Source of the DNA: Hevea brasiliensis
Taxonomy: Eukaryota > Streptophyta > Magnoliopsida > Malpighiales > Euphorbiaceae
Assembly (NCBI RefSeq): GCF_030052815.1
Contig: NC_079510.1
Coordinates: 39,402,853 to 39,466,852 of the forward strand
Reading direction: 5' to 3'
DNA length: 64,000 bases
Position numbers and translations under genes: made by a program. Within the stretch, counting starts at the first letter, position 1. The number at the start of each line of letters is the position of its first letter. This document shows positions 46,608 to 57,730 of the stretch, in pieces. The notes beneath the pieces were generated by a model. That model made no database searches. It had not been told where the DNA came from and saw only the letters and a program-made list of their open reading frames with translations.

Positions 46608-48845
46608 TTGACTGATTTTATTGATGGTTTATCTGAATGCAACAGCAGCAAATTGGAGAATCTGAATCTTGGAGTCAATAAATTGAGAGGAAGCTTGTGC
46701 GTTTCCTTGGGATATCTTAAGAACTTAAGATACCTGCAACTACGGATTAACTCAATTCAAGGTTCAATTCCGCCATCCATCGGAAACTTGTCGTATTTGG
46801 AGGCTCTTTATCTGTCAGCCAATCAAATGAAAGGAAGCTTGCCAGAAAGTCTCGGGCAACTCTCTTTCCTGGCCGAGTTGGATCTATCAGAGAACTCGTG
46901 GGAAGGTATCGTCACTCAATCAAATTTTGCGAACCTCTCCAGCCTAAAGGAGATATCATTATATAAACTTTCCTCAAATATTCCCTTGTTTTCAACATTA
47001 GCTTTGATTGGATTCCTCCTTTTAAACTCAACTACCTCAGCATTAGATCAAGCCAATTGGGTCCAAATTTTCCCGCATGGCTCAGAAATCAAAATGAGCT
47101 AACCACTTTGATAGTCAGCAATGCAAGGATTTCAAATGAGATGCCAGATTGGCTTTGGCAGTTGGATTTGAATATAGACGAACTGGACATTTCTGTCAAT
47201 AAATTGAGTGGCAATATACCAAACACCTTAGGATTCCTCTCTGCATCTGTTATTGATTGGGGTTCAAACCGTTTCGATGGTCCTCTCCCACTTTGGTCAT
47301 CTAACATGACCAGATTGTACCTTAATGACAACATGTTTTCTGGGCCAATCCCTCACGAAATTGGTGAAGTAATGCCCTTTCTGACAGATTTAGATATCTC
47401 TCGGAACTATCTTAATGGTAGCATTCCCTTGTCCATAGGTAACCTTAATACTCTGATACCTTGGTTGTCTCAAATAATAACTTGTCAGGGAAATCCCTCA
47501 GTTCTGGAACAATTGCCTTTACTGTATATTCTAGATGTCTCCAATAATAGTATTTCTGAAACAATACCCTAATCTGGTTTGGGGAGAAGATAAAGTATAA
47601 TAATGTTTTATAAAATAAAGTTTTTCAAAGTAAGATTTTTCATGATTTTTAAAGATTTATAATTTTTCAGTGTTTTGGAGGAAAGGAATATTTTTTTTCA
47701 AGTATTTGAAGATTTTAAAGAGAAAACCTCTTAACCCACCAATTTGATAAGTTGAAAAATGAAGGTTTTTTGTATTTTAAAAACTTTCTATCCACTCAAA
47801 TAAAAGTTTAAGGATTTTAAATCTTGAAAAACCTCTTGTTACTTTAAAAAACTCCTTCCCAAACAAAGGGAAATCCCTTTTTTCATGAAAAATTGTTCTC
47901 TCCTGGAAAGTACTGATTTGGGTGACAACAAATTCTCTGGAAATCTTCCAGCTTGATAGGAGAAAGCATGAAATCATTGTTGATCTTACGCTTGAGATCC
48001 AACTTCTTCAGCCGCAATATACCTGCAGAGATATGTAGCCTTTCTAATCTTCACATATTAGACCTTTCACATAATGATCTTCAGGAAGAATTCCTCCATG
48101 TATTGGAAACTTGACTGGCCTGAAAAGAGAGCTCACAAAAGAAGATACAGATAGATATGAAGTCAGTCCGGCAAAAGGAGGAGTACTTCAATATGGTTCT
48201 ACTCTTTTCCTTGTCAACAGCATAGATTTGTCAAGCAATTCTTTATCAGGAGAGATTCCGAAAGAGCTTACAAGCCTCGTTAAATTGGGAACCTTGAATA
48301 TATCCATGAACAATTTGACAGGAATTATATCAACAGAGATTGGTCAGTTGGAATGGTTAGAAACTCTTGACCTCTCAAGAAACAAACTTTTTGGTCTAAT
48401 CCCACCAACCATGGCTGTTTTAACATTTTTGAGTCACCTGGACCTGTCATACAATAACTTGTCAGGAAAGGTCCCTACAAATAACCAATTCCAAACCTTC
48501 AATTATCCAGCAATTTACGAGGGTAATACTGCACTTTGCGGGGTTCCATTGCCAACACTGTGCTCGGAGGATAACAAGGAAAATTCTCCAATGCCTGATG
48601 TGGACAATGAAGACGATGATGGTGATGATTTAAACAAGTTATGGTTCTGGGTTAGTGTGGGACTTGGTTTCACTGTGGGATTTTGGGGATTTTGTGGTAC
48701 TTTGATCATCAAGAAATCTTGGAGATTTGCTTATTTCCGCTTCATCAATGAAAAGAAAGATGCACTTCTTGCAATCTCCTCAGTGATTGTGGCTCGTCTA
48801 CTAGAAAATTTCAAGGCAGTCACAAGGCACCAGCGGCAAATGTGA
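46608..48845 (+). pseudogene. RLP copy 1, 3' fragment (LRRs, transmembrane helix, tail)
   Basis: LRRs resume after the TSD (LTDFIDGLSECNSSKLENLN) and continue through LRYLQLRINSIQGSIPPSIG and repeated LxxLDLSxN units. The C-terminal part (48111-48845) has the last LRRs, NNQFQTF, an LCGVPLP cap, an acidic stretch and a transmembrane helix (KLWFWVSVGLGFTVGFWGF). A basic cytoplasmic tail without a kinase follows. That order is typical of Cf-9/EIX-type RLPs, which signal through partner kinases. Lesions include a one-base deletion near 46995, another shift near 47450, a MITE replacing ~90 bp at 47573-47869, and a one-base deletion at 47955 (CAGCTTGATAGG against CAGCTTGGATAGG in copy 2). Confidence 0.9.
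47573..47869. mobile_element. small MITE inside RLP copy 1, ~297 bp
   Basis: AT-rich DNA with imperfect inverted ends (CTGGTTTGGGGAG at left, CTCCTTCCCAAACAAAGG at right) replaces LRR coding sequence found in copy 2 at about 52328-52395. About 90 bp of coding sequence is missing, so the event was an insertion with a deletion. The superfamily was not settled; the GTTTGGG-type ends fit Harbinger or hAT derivatives. Confidence 0.65.
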
Positions 48846-49254
48846 AGACTGGAGCAGTGGAGCTGCAAACATGCAGGCAGTTGCAATTTGATTTTAAAAC
48901 ATATATAAATATAATTTAAAAATTGTTCAAATTTTGATTTTAAATAGTTAAAATTTAATTAATTAGATTTATTTATTTATTTATATAAATAGATTTTATA
49001 TTTAACTAATTTATATTTATTTATTAAATTATTAATAATTTTGAATCACCCGATTTGTCCCAGTTTTAAATTTGATGCAACATCCTATACTTTTCTCCCA
49101 TATGTGCACCTTTTTCCAATTTGATCACATGTGTGCTTAGAGCAAGGAGCCAACTGTTGAATGGCGTTAATAAGTCCTCTCCTCTATACATATAGAGGTT
49201 ATCTTTTTGTTACCATGAGTTTCAGCTAGTCATTTCCTAGACCATATCACAAGC
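48846..49254 (+). promoter_or_regulatory. spacer and upstream region of RLP copy 2
   Basis: Fifty bases after the copy 1 stop, sequence homologous to 17564-17703 plus 31184-32260 begins, without the two insertions present there. It holds the empty sites for the 13.5 kb element (ttatt, 49029-49033) and the Harbinger MITE (TTA, 49137-49139). It also has the conserved CCTCTATACATATAGAGG at 49181-49198. A ~25 bp stretch just before the start codon is missing relative to copy 1. Confidence 0.75.
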
Positions 49255-50773
49255 ATGGATTCCGTTAAGCTTCTTTCTCTCCTGATACTCTTAGGAGTTA
49301 GTGTACCTCCAATCCATTACTTTCGGTTATTGCCCAAAGAATGAGAGAGACGCACTTGTCAAGTTCAAAAAAGGCCTCAATGATCCTTCAGGCAGACTTT
49401 CATCTTGGGATGGAGAAGATTGTTGTAGTTGGAGAGGTGTAACCTACAATAACAGAACCGGACGCATTTTCAGGCTCACTCTTCACAACCCGTATGCAAA
49501 TCCAGATGATATGTTCGATACCAGTGGAACAGCGCATGAGTTGGGTGGTAAGATTGATCCTTCTTTGCTTCACCTGAGAGACTTGACTTACCTGGACTTG
49601 AGCATTAACAATTTCGAAGGCGCCCAAATTCCAACCTTCATTGGTGCACTAAAAAAATTGCCATATCTCAATCTCTCTGGTGCTTCTTTTGGTGGAACTA
49701 TACCACCAACTTAAGGAATCCTCTCAAGCTTGCAGTTCCTTGATCTTAGTGATAAGTTCAAGGAACCAAGTGACAGTGACCTGCTGTGGCTTTCCAATCT
49801 TTCTTCCTTAAAATACCTTGATTTGGGGGGTGTGGATCTTACCAAGGCTGCTGCATATTGGCTTCGAATCCTCAATATGCTACCTTCTCCATTGGAGTTG
49901 CACTTGAACCAATGTGGTCTGTCCAATCTACCTCTCTCTTTTTCGTCATCTGTGAATTTTACATCCCTTCTGATTCTTGATCTCTCTAACAACAATTTCA
50001 ACTCCACAATACCTAAGTGGTTGTTCAACTTGAGTAGCCTTGAACATCTTAATCTCAAGTCCAAGAATCTCCAAGGTGAACTTCCAGACTCTTTTGCGAA
50101 CTTGAACTCCCTGCAGCTTCTTGATTTGTCTGAAAATTCATACATCAAAGGCCAGCTATCCAGAAATTTGGGAAAGCTGTGCAGTTTGCGGACACTGGAG
50201 CTTTCTACAAAAAAATTAGTTGGGAGTTGGCTGATTTTATTGATGTATCTGGATGCAACAACAGCAGATAGGAGAATCTGAATCTTGGATTCAATGAATT
50301 GAGTAGAAACTTGCCTGTTTCCTTGGGATATCTTAAGAACTTAAGATACCTGCAACTACGGGTTAACTCAATTCAAGGCTCAATTCCGCCATCCATCGGA
50401 AACTTGTCGTATTTCGAGGTTCTTTATCTGCCAGCTAATCAAATGAAAGGAAACTTGCCAGAAAGTCTCGGGCAAAACTCTTTTCTAGCGGCGCTGGATC
50501 TATCAGAGAACTCGTGGGAAGGTATTGTCACTGAAGCTAATTTTGCGAACCTCTCGAGCCTAAAGGAGATATCATTATATAAATGGTCCTCAAATATTTC
50601 TTTGTTTTCTAACATTAGCTTTGATTGGATTCCTCCTTTTAAAGTCAACTACCTCAGCATTAGATCATGCCAACTGGGTCCAAAATTTCCCGCATGGCTT
50701 AGAAATCAAAATGAGCTGACCACTTTGATACTCAATAATGCAAGGATTTCAGACAAGATGCCAGATTGGCTTT
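49255..50773 (+). pseudogene. RLP copy 2, 5' fragment
   Basis: The start codon at 49255 gives the same MDSVKLLSLL start as copy 1. One extra base at about 49294 shifts the frame within the signal peptide, so the cap (CPKNERDALVKFKKGL ... SSWDGEDCCSW) is out of frame with it. Further lesions are a TAA at 49713-49715 (CTA in copy 1) and frame shifts around 50205-50300. It retains ~105 bp of LRR sequence lost from copy 1 (DLLWLSNLSSLKYLDLGGVD). The fragment ends in PDWL, where the TRIM element is inserted with TSD gcttt. The family and role are as for copy 1. Confidence 0.9.
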
Positions 50774-51918
50774 TGTTGGGTATGGAGGAAGAAAAAACTA
50801 AGAACATATTTATGCTAGAAGAAGTAGAAGAGAAAAGACATAAATTCATTACTAAAAATAGAGAATTTACAAACACAAATTTAAAGCTTTTTTTCTTTTT
50901 TTTCTTCCTCATTTTGCTAGATCTCTCAAACTCTCTTTCCAGCCCTCTAAAGTTCTCTCTGCACTCTCTCTTCTTCCAGCAGCAACCTCTTCCTTTTTAT
51001 GGTAAAATTTGCTTTCTTTTGTCAACTAATGCCATACTTGCACCATGCTTAGGTATGACACTTTTCTTTTCCTGTACACATAGATATTCACCAACTAAAA
51101 TCTCATCAACTCCAATACTCCTCCTTTGATGAGATTTTTGTTGGAGTTTTGAATTCCCTCAAGTCTTCAAGAATCTTCAATTTCTGATTTGTTTGGTTGT
51201 GTTGGAGCACATCTCTCTAAGTTTAATGATGTTGTTTTGCTTTGATGGAGCACTTCTCTCCATGTTTGTTGTTGGTGGAGCACATCTCTACAACTCTTTC
51301 ATGGAGCCCTTCTCTCCAATGCTTTGATTTCTGGTGCACTTCTCACTATTTTTCTCCTTCTTTTAGGTGCACTTGCTCACTATTGTTCTTCTTTCTCTAG
51401 TGCACCATCTCACCAGCAAAGTTTCTTTCTTCAAAACAAAATTTCCCTTCTTGGAACAACCCTCCTCCTGCAGGCTATCATGGACTTGTTTAATTATATA
51501 GCTGCTGCCATTCAATCCTTGTCAAGAACAAATTCTAACCAGGTCCCTCAAGATCAAAAAGCTCTGATACCATTTATTGGGTTTGGAGGAAGAAAAAAAC
51601 CAAGAACATATTTATGCTAGAAGAAGTAGAAGAGAAAAGACATAAATTCATTACTAAAAATAGAGGATTTACAAACACAAATTTAAAGCCCTTTTCTTTC
51701 TTTTCTTCCTCATTTTGCTAGATCTCTCAAACTCTCTTTCCAGCCCTCTAAAGTTCTCTCTGCACTCTCTCTTCTTCCAGCAGCAACCTCTTCCTTTTTA
51801 TAGTAAAATTTGCTTTCTTTTGTCAACTAATGCCATACTTGCACCATGTTTAGGTATGGCTCTTTTCTTTTCTTGTACACATAGTTATTCACCTACTAAA
51901 ATCTCATCAACTCCAACA
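50774..51918 (-). mobile_element. TRIM (terminal-repeat retrotransposon in miniature), 1145 bp
   Basis: Two 344 bp LTRs (50774-51117 and 51575-51918) flank a 457 bp interior without a coding frame. On the minus strand the right LTR starts TGTTGGAGTTGATGAG, and the primer site TGGTATCAGAGC (51572-51561) follows its end by two bases. A purine tract, AAAGGAGGAG, precedes the left LTR. The 5 bp TSD gcttt is at 50769-50773 and 51919-51923; copy 1 has the single site at 47152-47156. The interior repeats a GGAGCAC(A/T)TCTCTC-like block about six times (51206-51400). Confidence 0.92.
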
Positions 51919-52926
51919 GCTTTGGCAGTTGGGTTTGCATGTGGACGAACTAGACATTGCTCACAATCAACTAAGCGACAAAATACCAAACACCTTTGGG
52001 TTCCTCTCTGCATCTGTTGTTGATTTGATTCAAACCGTTTTGACGGTCCTCTCCCACTTTGGTTATCTAACATGACCAAGCTGTACCTTCGAGACAACAG
52101 ATTCTCTGGCCAATCACTAGCGATATTGGTGAAGTAACGCCCTTTCTGACAGATTTAGATATCTCTTGGAACTATCTAAATGGGTAGCATTCCCTTGTCC
52201 AATACTCTGATAACCTTGGTTGTCTCAAATAATAACTTGTCAGGTGAAATCCCTCGGTTCTGGAACAATTTGCCTTTATTGTATATTCCAGATGTCTCCA
52301 ATAATAGTCTTTCTGAAATAATACCCGAGTCAATAGGTTGGTTCTCTTAGTAACCTAAAATTCTTGATCCTGTGTAACAATAATCTTTCAGATGAAATCC
52401 CTCATTCCATGAAAAATTGTTCTCTTCTAGAAAGTATTGATTTGGGTGACAACAAATTCTCTGGAAATCTTCCAGCTTGGATAGGAGAAAGCATGAAATC
52501 ATTGTTGATCTTACGCTTGAGATCCAACTTCTTCAGCAGCAATATCCCTGCAGAGATATGTAGCCTTTCTAATCTTCACATATGAGACCTTTCACATAAT
52601 AATCTGTCAGGAAGAATTCCTCCATGCATTGGAAACTTGACTGGCCTGACAAGAGAGCTCACAAAAGAAGATACAGATAGATATGAAGGAATTCTCCGGA
52701 TAGTTGCAAAAGGAAAAGTACCTCAATATGGTTCTACTCTTTACCTTGTCAACAGCATAGATTTGTCGAGCAATTCTTTATCAGGAGAGATTCCGATAAA
52801 GCTCACAAGCCTCGATAAATTAGGAACCTTGAATATGTCCATGAACAATTTGACAGGAATTATATCACCAGTGATTGGTCAGTTGGAATGGTTAGAAACT
52901 CTTGACCTCTCAAGAAACAAACTTTT
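51919..52926 (+). pseudogene. RLP copy 2, 3' fragment, truncated
   Basis: LRR coding sequence resumes as in copy 1 (GGCAGTTGGGTTTGCATG). It is broken by frame shifts near 52025, 52115 and 52180, and a TGA at 52583. Readable pieces include NNLSDEIPHSMKNCSLLESI and NSIDLSSNSLSGEIP. It stops at KLF, where a gypsy LTR begins at 52927. The sequence for the last LRR, transmembrane helix and tail is absent from the rest of the window, so copy 2 lacks its membrane anchor. Confidence 0.9.
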
Positions 52927-55204
52927 TGCTAACACCCTTAATTTTTAAATAATTATTTTTATATAAAAATATTAATATTTTATTGTATTAAAATTTTAAA
53001 AATTTATTTGAGATTTTCTGAATTTTAAAAATCGAATTCGATTTTTTTAAATTAATAAATTTCATTGATTCATAAAGATTAATTTAAAAATCACGTGGTA
53101 AAATTTAAAAATATATTTGAACTCTAAAAATTTTTTCGAATTTTTTGAAATTTTTTCGAAATTTTCGAGTCTCGTTTTTTATCTCAGGGCAAAATAAAAA
53201 TTCAAATTCGAGTATCTTGAATCGTACCGGTTGAATGAAACCGGATCGGATCGGATCGGACTGATCGAATCGAATAGTTCCTTCCTCTTTTCTTTCCACC
53301 TCCCTTTCCCCGCGCGGCACATCTCCTTCTCCCCTTCGATTCTCTCTCCTCCCTCCTCCTCCGCCCGGCCGACCACCTCTCCTCCGTTCCCCAGTAGCTG
53401 GCGCACCACCCCCACACTTCCCCCTAACCGGCTACCTCCCTAGGACCCCGGAAAACGCACCCAAAACTCTCTCTTCGCGTAGTGCGTCGCTTCATGTTTC
53501 CGGCCAAAATCGAGCCGATCCGGCCACCAATCAGATCGGGTTTTCTCCCAAAATTCATTTACACCTCAACAGTTTTTCATAGACACCAAGAACATAAATT
53601 TTCATTGAGCAGATTGTCTAATTTTTGCCCGGAAATTTTTAACCTATTTCAAATTTTGGGCTAAATTTCTCCCAAATTAGGAATCCCATAAAATTTCCAA
53701 GAGTACGGCATTCTCTGCTCGACAGGAGCTTTGCAACCACATAAATTTCAAAATTTTTCAACACAAAAATTTTGGTGGGTCTCTCAAATTTTGCAGTATT
53801 TTTTCAAGCTCCAAATGAGCTTATTTAATTTTCTAACAATTTTATTCTAACCCCTAGTGTTATAGGCTTCGTGTAGGTACTTTCGTTTCACAAAAATTCA
53901 ACCGTTACTCGGGTTTGCATGATTGGGCTGGACAGACAAGCTGTCAAAACAGCTTTCAATTCGGATCGAAGTTACAGTCTACTCCACTTTTTTCAAACGC
54001 CCTGAACGCGTTTCAAGCATCAGAATTGGCATGGTTAAACCCGAACTCTAAGTTACTTCAGTTACCTAGTGCTGAATTTAGAATAAAAATCTATAAAATA
54101 TTTGTAGGTAGCTAGAAAATTATAAATCCTTTTGTATTAGCTTCATAATATTGTTAAGGAGCGCGGAACAGAATTTTAGAAATTTTAGAGCTCGTTTGAA
54201 TGATTTATAATAAAATGATACTTATAAGGACTAAAATATAATTTTCCAAAATTGTGAGTGTTGACTGTTTTGGAGTTCTAAGGAGGGGCCATATGATGAT
54301 GATGAGAAGATATGGATGTGGGATTTGTGTACTAGAAGTGTTATTTAGATCATTTTGCAAGTTTGGTAGGTCCTAGGTATAGAGAAAACTCTGCTGGATT
54401 TTCAGCAAAACTTAAGATTTTTCCTTTGACTCTTTGAAGTTTTGTTTAAATAAATATTGATAAAATTTTTGATATAATGTTTAGATGAGCTGGTCCAGCC
54501 TTCCTCCTCTGCCCAGCTACCTCAGTGATCAACGGTTAATTAGTGAGTGGATATTGATTTTATTTATAATTTCAATATTATTATATTCAAAGCATGTTCA
54601 TACATCACTTATACATATATGTATGTAGTATATATTAGGCACGCTTTATATTGCATTTGTTCTTAATGATATTACTGTGATTGTTGTTTTATGGCGATTT
54701 AGAGCTATGTATGTGAGTGGGTGTGTATATGGATATGGGTAGGACGGGTAGACGTGGCTGGAGCTTGACTCGCTGAGACCCGATCCTTATTATGGATAAG
54801 TCAAGGTAGGCACAGCTTTGAGTTGATCTCGCAAGGCCCCGTATTTGGATAATATGAGAAAAACCGACTTTGAGTTGATCTCACTGGCAGAGGTTAGAAA
54901 TTAAAAGAGCTGTATAGGGGATTAGCTTCCACATATATATGTGTGAGTATGGATGTGACACACGGTGTGTGAGTACTCTAGATTGCCTTTGATGTGATTG
55001 TGACTTGATTTGTTTGAAATATGTGAAGATAATGCATTTCACTCTTATGATGCACTAGACATAGATAGTTATAGAAATTATAAGTAAAATCAATATCTTA
55101 CTCTATAAGTCGAATGCTCACTCCTGTTCATCCATTTTTTCAGGTTACAGGAGAGCTTATTCTTGTGTTTAACCTGCTTTCTACCTCGCAAGTCTACTAG
55201 CTAT
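52927..55204 (+). repeat. gypsy (chromovirus-type) LTR, 3' truncated
   Basis: It starts TGCTAACACCCTTAATTTTT immediately after ctttt. The uninterrupted paralogous sequence in copy 1 is at 48387-48396. It aligns with the chromovirus LTR read on its coding strand: AT-rich start, G+C-rich segment near 53280-53520, GGACGGGTAGACGTGGCT block (54742), and GCTCACTCCTGTTCATCC (55109). The last ~450 bp are replaced by an unrelated repeat at about 55200. Whether an internal region follows beyond the window is unknown. Confidence 0.8.
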
Positions 55205-57730
55205 TGTCACAAGAGTTTTGCAATCACCAGACGATTCTCACTAAAATGGAAAAGTGAGGGGTCACCACTTTAATTTTGAGGGAAATTAAAGAAAACCATT
55301 TTTATTTTTAAAATTTTTTATGCCAGTTCTAGACCAAAGATTCTAAGTTTGAGGTCCGTATACATGTGAAAAAGGTGTTAAGCATCCCACATCGTCCCTC
55401 AACGAGGGCAAGTAAATTCAATGTTATGCTCTTTATAGTTTAAAACTGATAATTTTGGAGTTTAAATTGCGATGTTGGTTCCTTTGGTTTAATACAAGAA
55501 CGCATGATTTTTCACTATTTTTGGATTTCCCATAAACATGGGTAAATGGGATGATTCCAAAGTGAGATGAGATTGAGTTTGTTTAATTTATTATGTATTT
55601 GTTAAATTCCTCCCTCCTCGAATTAGGACCCTAATTCCGAAGAGACATCATTTGAATCCTAGAGATTTACAATGAGTGAGGAGGACTCTCGGCTCACTCA
55701 TTATTTGCCTTCTCACTGGCATCCAAATAATATGAGGGTGTAGCATGTGTAGTGAATATGTATGAACCGATATAGGTATAGATTTTTATTCCTCTTAATT
55801 AGGACTCTAATTCAAAAGGAATGGGCTAATTGGAACCTAAAGAGTTCCCTTCATTATGAGGACTCTCAGTTAATGAAGAAAGGTCTCATCATCGACACAA
55901 CTAGCTGTAAAACCTTTACCCACATCATTTCCTATTTAATGTTTTTGTGCCATTATGATGTTTCATTAGAACCAAATTGAGAGAGGGGGGAGGGGGGGGG
56001 GGGGGAGGGGAAGAGTGGAGACTTCCTTAATAACATTAACGCGTGGATTCTAAGAGGGTCACTCCATTGGGTTCAAATATAAATTTCGGAGTTCTTGGAA
56101 GGATTCTCTTGTGAATCAAACATTGAAATATGTTCAATAAATTTGTTGAAGGATTCGTAGAATTTTTTATAAAAGATGAGCATGGGGATTTCAAGGAAAG
56201 GACTCTCTCCCGATCTCCACTACTTTGTGCTAAGCGAGCTTTATAGAACATATAACTGCAGGAATTTAAGGAAAGAACTCTCTCCAAGGTTCCCGTATTT
56301 ACAAAAGAATGAGTTTCATAAAGGTGTAAGGTTGCAGGAGTTCAAGGAAAGAACTCTCTTTGGAACTCCCATATTTTATGACGTAGGCATTAAAATTATG
56401 GGGATTCAAGGTAAGGATTGTTTCCTGAACTCTCATATTTATAAGGAATGAGTTTTGTAATGAAATATAAAAATACAAGGGTTCGAGGGAAGGACTTTCT
56501 CCAGAACTATCGTGTTTATAAAAGATGAGCTTTATAATAGATGCTTAAAACTACGGGGATCCAAGGGAAGGACTCTCTCCCGACCTCCCATATTTGTAAA
56601 GGATAATTTTTATAACAAAAATAGAACTGTGAGAATCCGAAGAAAGTACTCTCTCCCGAACTCCCGCTAAAGAACGAGAATATTCAAAAAAATGATGTAA
56701 AGAATAAAACGGTTTTATATGTATTTGCGACACATCTAATTGCGCGTTATTTTCCAATCACTCTCTTGGTTTTCGATCTCTTATTGGTTATCTGAACTCT
56801 CCATGTTTACCCGAACTTACATCTACTCGCTCTTATTATATCTACCTCTTTAATCGAATCCTAACTCTCCACATCATCATTCTTGTGTTTATCTTATTCC
56901 TATCCAAACTCTTTACTGTCTTTTTGAAACTCCGATAACATTTACATTAGCCGAACTCTTATTCTTACACTAACAAAAATAAAAATCTTTTGAAATGACA
57001 TAAGCATTACTATAGCGTGCAAAAGGTAAAATTTGTGAGATAAGTCAATATAACACTAGTCTATTCAGAAAGTTCAATATGATTTGATGTCCTAAAAGTT
57101 CTTACGTAACAAATACAGCCTGGTTGCATTCAATCAGTAGAGGGATTGTTAAGACGTTTACCTGTAATGAGCTACCAGGGTGACAGGAGAGCCAATGCTA
57201 ATGTCTCACATCAAGATAGGGTCACCAAGGCTGGGCTGACCAGGAGCACCTTTTGAGATGATGGTGTCGGGAACAAGATCCTAATGACGAACCAAAGCTG
57301 GACCACCGAGCTTCTGAGCAAATCTACTTAAGAATGAGATCGGAATATTAAGACTTCTAGAGGAGGTTGTTTAAAAAACATGTTTCTGAAGCCCCTTTCG
57401 CACCAATAACTTTATATTCCAAGAGATGGACGAAAAAAAAAACACAGAGTAAAACTTGAGATAGAATATCAAAGTGCCAAGAGAAACTACAAAGATCGAG
57501 ATTTCAAGATCAAAAGCAAAGGACTAATACCTGAAATCTCAAAATTCAGACCAAAGACCCCCTTCTACAGTGAAGCATTCAGGTATTTATAGGGAACGGG
57601 GGTCTCCAAATGAACGACCAGGATTTCAGATATCAAGATTGAAGGGTGTGGATCTAGAAGGACTAAATCTAAGGGTCAAGAATTAAAGAGACTAAGAATT
57701 GAAGGCTGGGATCAAAGTTAGGACACTTTT
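55205..57730 (+). repeat. unclassified LTR-like repeat, left part (possible Tat/Ogre LTR)
   Basis: It begins TGTCACAAGAGTTTTGCAAT and contains GGGGTCACCACTTTAATTTT and GAAAAAGGTGTTAAGCATCC blocks. These recall conserved segments of Tat/Ogre gypsy LTRs; this is my recollection, not a search. It holds a ~176 bp direct duplication (AATTAGGACCCTAATTC at 55620 and AATTAGGACTCTAATTC at 55797), a G-rich run at 55987-56008 and a tandem array at 56170-56665. It is interrupted at 57731 by a solo LTR and resumes at 61961. No coding frame was recognised. Confidence 0.5.
56170..56665. repeat. tandem array of ~80-88 bp units
   Basis: About six to seven diverged units share a core like TTCAAGGAAAGGACTCTCTC, then CCGA(A/C)CTCCC and TATTTATAAAAGATGAG. 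Units start near 56187, 56255, 56338, 56401, 56479, 56555 and 56632. They differ by many substitutions and small indels. Confidence 0.8.

Noticed and set aside
53231..53443. Proline/serine-rich frame and its antisense partners
   Set aside because: It lies in the G+C-rich segment of a truncated gypsy LTR, equivalent to the rejected frames at 18000 and 46000.
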